Source: Ornithodoros turicata (Eukaryota; Arthropoda; Arachnida; Ixodida; Argasidae). Taken from it: 64,000 bases of DNA. The stretch is from NCBI RefSeq assembly GCF_037126465.1, contig NC_088202.1, forward strand, positions 31,170,213-31,234,212, read 5' to 3'. A model generated the notes under the pieces. It was not told the origin of the DNA and searched no databases. It was given only the letters and a program-made list of their open reading frames with translations. This document shows, piece after piece, positions 34,798-45,561 of this stretch; the first letter of the stretch is position 1; every line of letters starts with the position of its first letter. The position numbers and the translations under genes are program-made.

Positions 34798-35104
34798 CGC
34801 ATTCGTCACGGGTCCTGACAACGAGACTAGTCCCGCCTACTGTTCACATTTCCTTGTGTTAATCCTTAGCTGACACTGACATATGTTTTCTTTTTTCTAT
34901 TTTATTTCCTTTTTTCTTCTTATAGCAGCATTGTAATATGTATAATAATATGTTGTAGCATGTAGTGCTGTCTTATGTAACGATGAATGTAATTTTTACG
35001 TGTAATAATGTTTCCCCACACGTTCATTTTATGCATCACTGATTATTTATAAGGACCGATTTACAGGGCCTGCCCTCTCGGTCCTTTATTTGCTTATATG
35101 TACG

Positions 35105-35142
35105 TTTTTGATGTTCTCAATAAACTATTGAACTATTGAACT
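35105..35142 (+). terminator. LINE 3' end: poly(A)-signal-like AATAAA and ATTGAACT tail
   Basis: CAATAAACTATTGAACTATT followed by GAACTA. Short tandem repeat tails of this kind mark the 3' ends of CR1/L2-type elements and are the template for target-primed reverse transcription. Confidence 0.7.
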
Positions 35143-35173
35143 ACAACGAAGTAAGAGTGGTTTCAAATCTAGC

Positions 35174-35205
35174 TTTCCTGTGTTACTGACGTCACACAAG
35201 ATGTG
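35174..35205 (+). repeat. Diverged piece of the 199-bp LINE monomer
   Basis: TTTCCTGTGTTACTGACGTC followed by ACACAAGATG resembles the monomer stretch TTTCCTGCTGTGACTGACGT followed by CACCTACAAGATG. It lies only about 30 bp past the LINE tail. Confidence 0.45.
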
Positions 35206-37919
35206 GTATCAACTATGATCCACATGATCTTATGACACTATGATCCACAGCCAAGGACAGACTTTTGGTGCCCTCGAGAAACTCGGCAACACATTGTAGG
35301 GACTCTGGATGCTGCCTAAATTTATAAAACGCACAGATCAAGGCTGTGTTTAAAGAACAAGTGGTTAGAGAAATCCAAGACAGATGCATGTGTAAGCAGT
35401 TCGCTGTTGCATTTACTTCTGTAATATAAATTGGGTGTTTACGTCGCGAGACAACTGAGGCATTTACTTCTGTCCGAGATACATTATCTCATAGGGTACA
35501 CTCATGGTACACTCATGGGCACACTCAGCGAGATACTACGGCTACATGTGAAATAAAATGAGGAGAGGGGGAGGATATATAACCCTTTTTTCGTGTCTCT
35601 GATTCTGTTGGTTAAATTGTCATTTGTTTAGCAGCATCTCTGTGTATATTCCAGAGTCTGCTAATAAACATATCAGTTGAGAGGTAGCAGTTGTGTTGTA
35701 GCTGTCTCATCCTGTCCCTGGCTACTTGTTTCACTATGGCCATGTTTACTATTGCAAAAACTTAAAAATAGAAAAACACGCAAAGAGCGACCTGGAAAGC
35801 TGCCTGTTCTAGTGCTCACATGGAGGCAATGCAATGACGTAACATGTTCCATTCATGAACTGTACACAGTAGTACAGATCACAATGGCAACCAATTATGA
35901 AGATTTTTGTGGAACGATTTTGTCTTTTGGATCTTTGGATGTCCAGCCTATTATTGGAGCTTGATGCGATTCCCCTCTTAAGGTATCTTAAGATTGCTGA
36001 TCCTGTACAGTTCGTTAATTTTGAAGCTGTACTGTGCTGAAGTACAAAAAGAGAATTGTCACATTTGCATTTTAATATACAGCAATAGTTTGTAAGTGCA
36101 TTCCTTGTTGACATTTATACTTGCATCAGGTCCAAACATTGCTGATTGATGGAAAACGTAAATGAAGATATTTATATGCTTTCCAAACGATACACAAGTG
36201 TAGTCTTTTCTATAGTGAGATATTCCGTTTTCACAATACATAAGTTGCAAAGCAAGGGGATGTAGAGGCACAATGATGGTAGAGTCTAGCATTGTTTTTT
36301 GCCACTTCACATATATTCACTGTTATTCGTGTGCACCTGTGTGACTAGGAAGGTACAGCATGTGCCTAAAAAGATAATTTCGTACGCAGCCTTACATATG
36401 GCTCGGGAGATTAGATGATGCACTACATATTAGACGTCCACGCATATATAATTGTACTTCATGTGTGATGGTTGCTAAAGCATAACTTCCATTAAGACTC
36501 TAGTTATACGGGCCCTGTAAGACTGGCCTTTGTGAATGGCTTGGTAACGTGTCTCTAACTGTAAACGTAAAGTCATTCGTGAATGCTGCAGACATGATTG
36601 CATCTTACAGATTGGTTGTCATGCCCTACGTGATAAATATTATATACGAAGTGATTTGTGCAATAATTCCTGAGTACGGAAAATAATTCAGAGGCTGACC
36701 AGTGATGTCACCCATGATGACAGTCACATAAATTGCTTCTAACACTTTTACACCCCATGGGCTGAGTTGTGACTTGAAATAGCACTCTACAGAGGGATAA
36801 GGTACACCCACTGATTTGATTTCTAGGACCTATGCTATGCCCTAACTCTTCAGACCCCCGAAACAACATTTCTAAGTGGAAATATGTGCTCTGGTATTTC
36901 TTTTGCGTCTGCATGGTGTGCAACCACATGGCTTCTGGAGCCTTTGTGTGCATGTTTCTGTGCTACTGTGCTGACTAAAATCAAAATCCAGATGCTAGAC
37001 AGGAAATGCAGTTGTTTGTAGCGTGCTACACGACGCACCATGACATGGCAGTGTGTGATTGAAAGAAAGTTTCTGAAAAATGCACAGAATCCCACAAAAA
37101 GTTTAAAATGTGATCGGCATTTTGTTTTACGTCGCTCGTGTTCCATAACATCGTCGTCGGTTTTCCACATTGATAAGTCGTACGTAAAACCCGTCCCATA
37201 GCATTATGCGGTTTCTCAAATACATAGCATGCTTTATTTCCTGTATAAGTAAAACGTTGTCGGCATTTTCTTGCTAAAACGGCTGTCGAAACGTCCGTCG
37301 ATTTCCTAAAATAATTGACCCTAAACTGGGCAAGCGCTGTAAAGGGGCTAACGCAGACGCGACTTCATACAAATTGTTCGAGCTCACAAAACCAACGACG
37401 AATTCCAGTCACAACATCGCACAGAGAGCGGCAAGAAAGCAGGCGTGCTGGTGATAATTGATCTTCATAGCGTTATATCCCCAGTCTCAGGGTTCGTTAT
37501 GAAGATCGCAGAGAGCTTCGTCCACGACGGAGTTCGCAGCTGCTACACTGTTTACTCATCGCGGAACCAGTGGAACCAGGCTGTCCGCCATCTTCAAGCA
37601 CAGATGCCTGAAGCCACGAATAGCCGTAGCTGGAGCCCACTGACAATTAAGTACGAAGGCGCGTACACGTCACAATGCCCGTTCGGGTGCATATACGTCA
37701 TAAACATGCTGCGTCCATGTGTATTTCGGAATGAATTATCTATTTTTTTGGCATTGTACTGTACAGAACTTAGAGAAGGTGCATTTTGGGAGAGTTGGAT
37801 GTGGGCTTTCAGAATATCACAACCGTTTGGAGTAATTGGGGTATCGGCATAGCTCACCTTGAAGTGAGGGCGGAGGTATCGATGTCACTGTCGATCTTTT
37901 TCAGATCACTTGAGATTTG
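35206..37919. other. No recognised gene
   Basis: Unassigned. A 20-base piece GTGTTTACGTCGCGAGACAA at about 35435 recurs at 61078, so part of this stretch is a dispersed repeat. AATAAA and TATATAA-like motifs near 35.55-35.66 kb are not attached to a coding region. Confidence 0.4.
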
Positions 37920-38221
37920 CAGTAAACGTCGGAAGTGAAATAATTAGATCTGCAGTGCAATTACTTTTGTGCTTCATCATTGGTTCAAGCGGATCATGTG
38001 GAAATCAGGCTTTAATATCCCAATTGCAGTGTGCTCCCTAAAGTCAATAATGCAAAAGTTGATTGAAATGTCTCTGTTAATTAGTCCCTTAACTGAGAAC
38101 AAATACGGTTTCCTAGTGGCAGCCCCGTCGAGTAATCCAATTACAAAAGTAGAAGCGTCATAAGGTAACTCTTCTTTTTATGAAAAGTGAAAATTTGTTG
38201 CAGCTAAAAAGAAACACCCTG
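37920..38221 (+). repeat. Dispersed repeat B, copy 2
   Basis: Inverse of 25361-25640 (see there). Right end TTGTTGCAGCTAAAAAGAAA followed by CACCCTG. Confidence 0.6.
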
Positions 38222-38271
38222 CATAGAGTTCATCACAAATATTTTGTCACTTCATGAAAAAAACGTTCAAT

Positions 38272-38970
38272 GAGTGCCTTCGGATACTGCTCGTTTGTTT
38301 TCACGTCATTTCGCACCGGAATGTTACCGAACGGACCTCAAAATCAGGAAGCTCAAGCGAGAGACTTACCTATACGCTCTTTTCGGAGCACCCGGCGTAC
38401 ATGCAACCGATTGGGGAAAGCGCCCGCTGCAAAGGCGAAAGAAAACCAACATGCAGTACCTTCAGAACTTACTTCCCATGATATCAGCGAGAGCCCGGTG
38501 CCATTTGCGGAGTGGGGTGGGGAGATATGAAAGTTTGTTAAATGAAAAAGGGAAAGCCGTTGGCAGGTGCTATTACGGGCGTAGTGGTAACCATACGCCC
38601 TCAAAGCAGCGTGAACGAAGAGACAGTGAGCAAACAGAAGGGCAAGCAGAATCAAAACCGTCCAGAAAATACTGTCGAGGAATCACCAAAAACTGTAAGT
38701 AGATTTCCCAGCTGTGTTTCAGATAATTGTATTGCCCTATTAAGCAAGGCGCTATGAATGCTACTGTGTACAATATTGCATCCCCACATAAAGACGACGA
38801 CACCAAAATAGTGAAACAGCTCAGCCAAAGTTGAGAAGGGAGGCAGCACAACTTCCATAGTTAAGAAGTCAAGTTGGCACTGTGAAGAAGAAAGTGGAGA
38901 CCAACACAAACAAGATAGAAGAGTTAAACATCCTGGTCCTAGAACGCAAACTGAACAGCACTTCATAATC
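38272..38970 (+). pseudogene. Remnant of a THAP-domain gene
   Basis: From about 38274 the frame reads SDTARLFSRHFAPECYRTDL then KIRKLKRE, matching the C-terminal half of a THAP zinc finger (CSxHF-x-x-xCY-x-x-DLK). The first Cys of the CSRHF signature is Phe (TTT for TGT). The frame must then shift to continue (LPIRSFRST...). A second exon-like frame ends at 38697 with a good donor (ACT|GTAAGT). Sequence at 38880-38968 codes for VKKKVETNTNKIEELNILVL then a stop, a coiled coil of the sort that follows THAP domains. The N-terminal half with the CxxxxC pair was not found. Separate from the P-element THAP exon at 39153. Confidence 0.55.
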
Positions 38971-39492
38971 CCCTTTTACGCGCCGTATATTTACCACTGA
39001 TCTCGATAGTATATGGCTGGATCGCGCATAGGGTGCGCCAGAGCGTGGTCACCGGCCGCCATATTGGTGGGCCCAACACGTACTGTCGTCTGCATTTAGT
39101 TAAGCGCGGCTGCCCGCAATTTTTTTGTTTCGTTTAAATTAGAGGGCATGCCATGCCAGCTTGTTGCAGTTTTCAGAGCACTTCACGCACGGGCAGACGA
39201 AAGGGGTTAACTTTTCAAAGGTAAGCTATTTATTTTGAGGAAAAACATTGTTTATTCGTATCGCATGTATGTGACACTCGCGCTTGCTCGCACTGCTACT
39301 TCGCTGGTGCCGTTAGGTACTAAGAAATTATGTTTGGCTGCTCTATTTATGTATTTTCTACACAATGTGCTTGTGCTATACAGGTTCCCTCACAGTCGCC
39401 CAGCCGTGCTGAAGAAGTGGGTGCAGAAGATGCATCGCAAAAATGGGGCCCCATCTAAATCTTCGGTGTTCTGCAGCAGACACTTTGAGGAG

Positions 39493-39580
39493 AAAGATGA
39501 AAGTCACTGAAAAGGTTAGCCAGCTGTAGGGATCGAACCCACATCTTCTGGATTGCCGGTCCAGGGCTCTACCAGTTTAT
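39493..39580 (-). mobile_element. 88-bp tRNA-derived SINE inserted in the THAP exon
   Basis: On the minus strand it reads AACTGGTAGAGCCCTGGACC then GGCAATCCAGAAGATGTGG, GTTCGATCCCTACAGCTGGC: A-box, anticodon stem-loop and B-box of a tRNA. It is bounded by a perfect 12-bp direct repeat CACTTTGAGGAG (39481-39492 and 39581-39592), the target-site duplication. Removing it with one repeat restores the THAP frame. Confidence 0.85.
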
Positions 39581-39608
39581 CACTTTGAGGAGGCCTGTTT
39601 CGATCGTA

Positions 39609-41782
39609 CACTCTTAACTCGGTACCCTTTATTGTAACTTTTAGCAATGTGTAACCTTTGTATAGACGTAGATTTCCAAATATCGTAGAGGTTACACGTC
39701 CAATACCTCTATTTAGAGGTTAAACACGACTTGTAACGTGACACTGGACGAGCAATAGAGGTTACTTCAGAGTTCAACAGAAATACAATCGTCGTAACTT
39801 ATAAATGTACCCGTTATAGGAACTTTGTAACTTCTAAACGAATTCTGCGTTTGAATTTCCTTTGTTTGTTTTTCGTGTTTCTTTGCAAGGTAACCTGTAT
39901 AAAAGGTACTGCTCAAAAGTCACTGTGTTCTCGTTCAAGCCGCACATTCAATCATTCAGTACGTGAGTTTCGGAGCAGTGTGCGTTACGTTATTGTGTCT
40001 CTGCGTCTCTACGATCTGCGGATCGTGTTCAGTATTGTGAAGAAAACACAAGGTTGAGGTGATGGAACTTTATCAGGATATTTCTAGGGTATGTTCACTA
40101 CAATGTTTACGTATGTAGTTACGTTTTTGCTGGACAGTCAGGAACACTAATCGCAGCACAGTCTGTCTCTTCAACACGGTTCAACGGTTCAACACAGTGT
40201 GTACGTGTGTGTGTTACGTCCGTTATTTGCTTAGTCCTTTGTCATCCTTGTCTTTTACTTCTTCATGTGCTTCTGATTAACCATAGCCGCGTCGCTGATG
40301 TGTCATTCTGACGTATCAGAAAGGAATAGAAAAGCTTCCGGCGTACTGGAGAGAAAGTTGCAACAACGTGAGGACTGTAAAGAGTATACCTCCTTGAAAC
40401 TGAATGTCGTTCACCACAGCTGAAGTGTTGGTATTGTGACGTCCTCGTGCTCTTGCCTCAGCTGTAGTTCCAGATTTGCCAATTAAATAACACATATGCT
40501 CCAGTTGCAATGATTTCTTTATTTCATTTGTTGTGCATGTGAATCTGTACATGTATACAGGGTGTCCCAGAAAACGTGTCATTGAATTATAATAAAAAAA
40601 CTACACCACCTAGAGTCATGCGGTCAATGGCATTTGTTCTTACTGGGTTTTTGCCACCTCCTCATGTGAATGTCGTGTAACATTAGTTTAATTATGTAAA
40701 TTTTTGCGAGCTTAGGTCGAAAATTTGCCTAGTAAAGGTCACTTTTTTACCCCACCAATGTGAAGAGCGTGTTTAATTTAGTCAAATTAATGATAATCGA
40801 CAGGGATATTCAGGAGCTATCCCATCGGAAAAAAATAGCCGAACATCATGCTCTACGGAGGTCGCACAAAATAGCGCACGATGAATTTTTCAGCGCAATC
40901 TTTGTCAGTCCGACGAAAGGAGGTTGGAAACCCAGCCCTCCCCGACATCGCAGAAAGAGATAAAACAGGCACGGCTTATCACGTCCGACTTTCGCTGGGA
41001 TAATGCTTTCCCTCTCCCAATTTTAGGAACTGTTAGTTTTTCTACTATCACTCTGTGGGCTGGCTTCGGAACCTCCTTTCGTCGCACTGAGAGCGATTGC
41101 GCTCAAAAAGGCGTCGCGCGTTATGGTCCGGTGCTCCGAAAAGCATGATATTCGGCTATTTTTTCCGATGGGATAGCTCGTGAATATCACTGTCAATTAG
41201 CATGAATTTGAGTGAATTCGGCACGCTCTTCATATTGGTGGGGTTAAAAAGTGACCTTCCCTTGGCAAATTTCTGAGTTCAGTTCGCAAATATTTACATA
41301 ATTAAACTTTGAGTACATGAAATTCACATTAGGAGGTGGCAAAAACCTAATAAGAACAAATGCCGTTGACTGCATGATTCTAGGTGGCGTAGTTTTTTTG
41401 TTATAATTCAATGACATGTTTTTTGGGACACCCTGTATAGTGATCACTCGCTTTTCGCCACTGGATGCCTTTAGATGAATTACGTATATTATAGCTATAT
41501 GTTGCGAATGACAGCATGCGTTCTGCTCTGATGAAAGCTCATTTTGAGCACCATTTATTCTGTAGCGTCTGTGAAGAGGCGAGCGTCTTAGAGACAGCCA
41601 TGCCTGGTGAAACTGTAACTTTTACGTGGGTGTGGCGGTTAGCAGACAGTAACCTCTATTTATAGGTGATCTGTGTAACGTTTATAGAGGATATTGCCCA
41701 TAGGTTACAAGGTAACTTCTAAAATAGAGGGTAACATTTTTGAAATGTTTACCCTTTACTAGAAGGTACCAGGTTTACAGTG
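39609..41782. mobile_element. 2,174-bp TA-flanked element inserted in the THAP exon
   Basis: Ends CACTCTTAACTCGGTACCCT (left) and the inverse of CACTGTAAACCTGGTACCTT (right), flanked by TA. Subterminal GTAACCTCTAT/ATAGAGGTTAC motifs recur on both sides. No transposase inside. About 880 bp of it is a later foldback MITE. Excising it with one TA rejoins CGTACAGGGCAAACT in frame. Confidence 0.8.
40558..41438. mobile_element. 880-bp foldback MITE nested in the previous element
   Basis: Ends CAGGGTGTCCCAGAAAACGT and the inverse of CAGGGTGTCCCAAAAAACAT, flanked by TA. Arms run several hundred bases (CACCACCTAGAGTCATGCGG against its inverse; GGGATAGCTC/GAGCTATCCC). Tc1/mariner-type MITE. Confidence 0.85.
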
Positions 41783-42412
41783 TACAGGGCAAACTGCGCG
41801 ACTCAAGAGTGATGCTGTGCCTACAAAGTTCGACTTTCCACAGCACCTCGTGAAAGTAAACACAACAGTAAAACATCAGAATTTGCTTGGGAACCTGTGG
41901 AGATGTGGGGTACCTGTGTAATGTGCAGCAGTTCTGATTGTGGTAGTTGATCCAACAAGCTCAGTACAAGTCTTCAGAAGTGAAACATCAGTCAACATAC
42001 ATGACACAACAAAACTTATGCGACAAAATTTATGGTACAAAGTAATTTACATTCCCTGCTAGGCTTTCTGTCACCATCTTTAAGGCTCATGACAATGCAA
42101 GAAATAGCTTGCTAACAAAATTCTGTTATATTGAGGTTCCACAACTTCTCAATTTTAGCTGGTGGTGATCACAACAGCTCTAAATTTGTGCACTGTGCTC
42201 TGGGTGCAAAGTCATGGAGACTTGTAAGACTTTTTTTCTTTTTTTTTTGCGAACTCACATTGCACTTGCTGGACTGAATTGACACTACTACTTTTTGCTT
42301 TTATGGTTCTTCGCAATGTAATTTTACATTCACTACCTTGAAATGCAGAGTCATGTCCCTGATTTGATTATTCAAGACAGTCTTAGTATAAGGTCAGGGT
42401 CCTGTGGCGTAA

Positions 42413-42918
42413 GGGTCGATTCACACGATGCAACTTTTTGCTGCAACTCGGTTTCCGCTATAGTTGCACGCAACCGAAGTTGCACTAAAAAGGTCCCTTT
42501 CATACGGCGAGCAACTCGGAATGCCGTAGTTGTCACCGAGCTCGCCAGATGGCGCGAAAAGCATCGTTTTCATAATTTTCGTCCAATCGCACTGCGACTT
42601 CTGCTCGTTACGAGTTCAACCCGTTGCGAGTTTGATGATTTTGCATAATTTCCACTGGTTAGTGATAATTTCATCGTCTCGCGTACTGCCGCTGCAATAA
42701 CTGACACATGGAAGTCTTCCTGATTGGTCGCGCTTGCAAGGCGGAGCCGTGTGATTGACAGGTTGCAGCTAGAGTTGCAGGAGAAATCGCTCGTGAAGCG
42801 ATCGGCTCTGCAACTCCTGCAACTCGAGTTGCGCAACCAGAGCTTCGCGTTCACACGGTGCAACTTGGTGGCGCAACCTGGTTGCGCGCAACTAAAGTTG
42901 CATCGTGTGAATCGACCC
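42413..42918. mobile_element. 506-bp PIF/Harbinger MITE, TAA target duplication
   Basis: Ends GGGTCGATTCACACGATGCA and its exact inverse TGCATCGTGTGAATCGACCC, flanked by TAA on both sides (42410-42412, 42919-42921), the TWA duplication of PIF/Harbinger. Subterminal GCAACT motifs are dense. It lies in intron 2 of the THAP9-like gene. Confidence 0.88.
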
Positions 42919-43179
42919 TAATATTCGGGCTTGTAGGAAGCAATACATACTAGCTCGTTAGGTATTTCTCATGCAATGCAAAAATAAATAAATAAATAAT
43001 AATGAAGGAAAAATAATAATTTCTAGGTTTTCACTACAGTGCCCACTGACCTCCATCATGACCTCAGTTCCTGGCATGTGCAACAAATGTGGAAATAAAT
43101 GCTGAATTTAACAAATGTTGTCATTTATCCCACATGAACAACAGTATCTAAAAATAATTAATTAATCTTTCCATCACAG

Positions 43180-45561
43180 AGGGTACAGCCAAGAAAACCA
43201 CCTCCATCAAGACATAACATAGAGGTAGAGCAGGACGTCAACCATGAGATTTCACAGCCAGGAGCGTCGAGGGCTGCAGGTCCAGGGGTCTTATCACATC
43301 ATCCAGGCCGATCCTCACATAACCTTGCTCCTGACCACACATACACAGTGCAAGAGAGTCCACGGACCTTAAAAAGAAAGATAGACATCACAGTTGAAGT
43401 ACTGGACAACGTGAAGAAGACGCTGAAACGCTCTGAAGAAAATGCCCGAAGACTGAAGAAAAAGGTACTCACTGCGGAGAGTGCTATAGAAGATCTCGAG
43501 AAGAAATCTCTCGTATCAAGTCAATGCACTGACATGCTTCGTGGCACCTTGTCTGATGTGCAGCTAGATTTAGTACTGCGCACCCTACAGAACAAAGCTG
43601 GAAAAGTAAGCAGAGAGCAGTATCCCCAATCACTGCGTGGCTTTGCGCTCACTCTCCGGTTTTATTCAGCAGAGGCATACGAGTACGTCAGGAAGACATT
43701 TAACCTTTCGCTACCACACCAGGCGACACTTAGGTCGTTGTACAACTCTATACACGGCGAACCAGGTTTCACACAGGAAGCCTTTGATGCACTCAAGAAC
43801 AAAAGAAGTTGTCGAAACGTGTTGTTTGTTCCCTGATGCTTGATGAAATGAGCATAAAGAAACACATCCAGTTCGCAGGAGAATCGTTTCAAGGTTTTGT
43901 TAGCCTTGGTACCGGCCATGTTGATGATAGCCAGGAGCCAGCTACGCAGGCTCTTGTTTTCCTTGTGGAGCCATGGAGCAGTTGGAAAGTGCCGTGCGCA
44001 TACTTCCTTATCAACAGTTTGAGTGGACAAGAGAAGGCAAATCTCTTAACTCTCTGTCTACAGAAACTACATGAAGCTGGTATTCTAGTAGCAGCTGTTG
44101 TGAGTGATGGTTTGGGCTCGAATCTTACAATGTTTCGAGAGCTTGGTGCAGACATTCGGGCCGTGGTTTCCACACCCGTCAGGTTCTTCTTGGAGGGTTC
44201 ACATCATACTTGATGCGTGCCACATGCTCAAGCTTGTGCGCAATGCCTTTGGGACCATGCAAGTCCTCCAAGATTGCAATGGAGGGCAGATAAAGTGGAG
44301 CTTCATTGTACGCCTTCAGGAGCTCCAAAAGACAGAAGGGTTGCGGGCAGGCAACAAACTCAGGGCTGCACACATTGATTGGAGCAGCCAAAACATGAAA
44401 GTCAACTTCGCTGCCCAGACACTCAGTGCGAGCATCGCAGATACGCTGGAATTCTGTGATCAAGACCTAAACATTGCAAGCTTTCAAGGGTGCGAAGCTA
44501 CAGTGAACTTCCTCAGAAGGTTCGACCGTCTCTCTGACATCCTGAACTCTTGCAATCCTCTGGCAAAGAACTTCAAGGCACCAATTCGATACGCAACCCG
44601 CCACCTTTGGATGTCATTCTTTAATGACATGGATGATTATATAACCGCTCTAAAAGATGAATTTGGGAAGCCAGTTCTAGAATCTGCAACAAAATCAGGA
44701 TTCCTTGGATTCCTGATCAACATGAGAAGCCTACAAAGTCTCTGCACTTGCCTTCTCTCTGGCGAAAATCCACACTTGAAGTGCATGCTTACCTACAAGC
44801 TTTCACAAGATCACCTTGAGCTTTTCTTCTGTGCACTAAGAGGCAGAGGTGGGTGGAGCAATAATCCTACTGCAGGACACTTCATGGCTGGATACAAAAG
44901 CCTGCTTGTACACCACCAAATAGAGCCATCAGCAGGAGGCAATTGTACAGCTCAAGACAGCACACAGATACTTACAGTGACAACTGCAGCAGCATCAGAA
45001 GCCACCTCCCTTGATGAGCTTGATATTCAAGCCTCTCGATATTTTGGCACCTCTACAAGTGAAGGTGGAGACCACGACTATACAGAAGCACCAGACGCTG
45101 GGCAACTCTGTGCCTTTGTTGAGGATGTCGCCGGGTACATTGCAGGGTACGTAGTGAAGTCAGTAACAAGGAGAATCTCCTGTGCTGACTGCATTGATGC
45201 CCTGACAGACAGTTCTTCAAGCAGTGCCCTACTCCACCGCAAATCGCGTGGTGGGCTTGTCAAGCCATCCTAAAGCGTCGTTGCCATGTGCAAGGTGACA
45301 GAAAAACTAGCTCGACGAATGCTCCACATTTCGGTGGGAAATTTGCCGTCTAGCATTCAGATCGGGCAGCTTCTCACAAGAGCTGTTCTACAGGACATCT
45401 TGTCCACATCTCTGAGACACGACGTTTTCCCTACCCTCTACGAGCACATGTTCGAGTGCACTCCAGAAGAAAACCACGTCATTCGCCTCATAAAGCTTAT
45501 AGCTAACTGCTACGGCAAGATTCGACTTCACCATTTGCAAAGGAGCACACAGAAAACGTGA
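43180..45561 (+). pseudogene. P/THAP9-like transposase catalytic region
   Basis: An exon starts at 43180 after TCCATCACAG, in phase with the donor at 41855. Order: linker; coiled coil (KRKIDITVEVLDNVKKTLK...LKKKVLTAESAIEDLEKK); YPQSLRGFALTLRFYSAEAY; LMLDEMSIKKHIQF; VVSDGLGSNLTMFRELG; LDACHMLKLVRNAFG; KLSQDHLELFFCALRGRGGW then SNNPTAGHF; VAGYIAGYVV; and KVTEKLARRMLH to a TGA at 45559. All are landmarks of THAP9/P-element transposases. Lesions: a frame change near 43.80-43.83 kb, another near 44.19-44.21 kb, and an in-frame TAA at 45271-45273 in a conserved GGLVKPS region. Homology is otherwise almost complete, so decay is moderate. Confidence 0.88.

Larger units (their letters stand above)
30154..35142 (+). 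mobile_element. Full-length CR1/L2-group non-LTR retrotransposon
   Basis: About 5.0 kb: a 5' region of 199-bp tandem monomers, ORF1 (30881-31810), a 113-base spacer, ORF2 (31924-34797), a 3' UTR of about 340 bases with AATAAA, and an (ATTGAACT)n-like 3' tail instead of poly(A). Short-repeat tails and an ORF1 with a PHD finger plus coiled coil fit the CR1/L2 group. Both ORFs are uninterrupted, so this copy may be young. No clear target-site duplication was seen. Confidence 0.9.
39153..41855 (+). pseudogene. THAP-domain exons of the P/THAP9-like transposase, interrupted
   Basis: Exon 1 (39153-39220) codes for MPACCSFQSTSRTGRRKGL then TFQ; its donor is CAAAG|GTAAGC. Exon 2 begins at 39384 after ...ATACAG and joins in phase to RFPHSRPAVLKKWVQKMH, then SSVFCSRHFEE. 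After two insertions (39493-39592 and 39609-41784) the frame resumes with ACFDRTGQTARLKSDAVPTK and FDFPQHLVK, ending at a GTAAAC donor (41856). This is a full THAP finger in outline: W, C, H and the AVPT motif are present. The second Cys of the N-terminal pair is Thr, so zinc binding may already be lost. The domain would bind the transposon ends. Confidence 0.8.

Noticed and set aside
35540..35700. Solo LTR or promoter
   Set aside because: TATATAA and AATAAA motifs occur, but no TG...CA boundaries, direct repeat or primer site.
39493..39580. tRNA gene on the minus strand
   Set aside because: Has A- and B-boxes and an anticodon-like stem, but lacks U33, a paired acceptor stem and a proper 5' part, and has a target-site duplication: it is a SINE.
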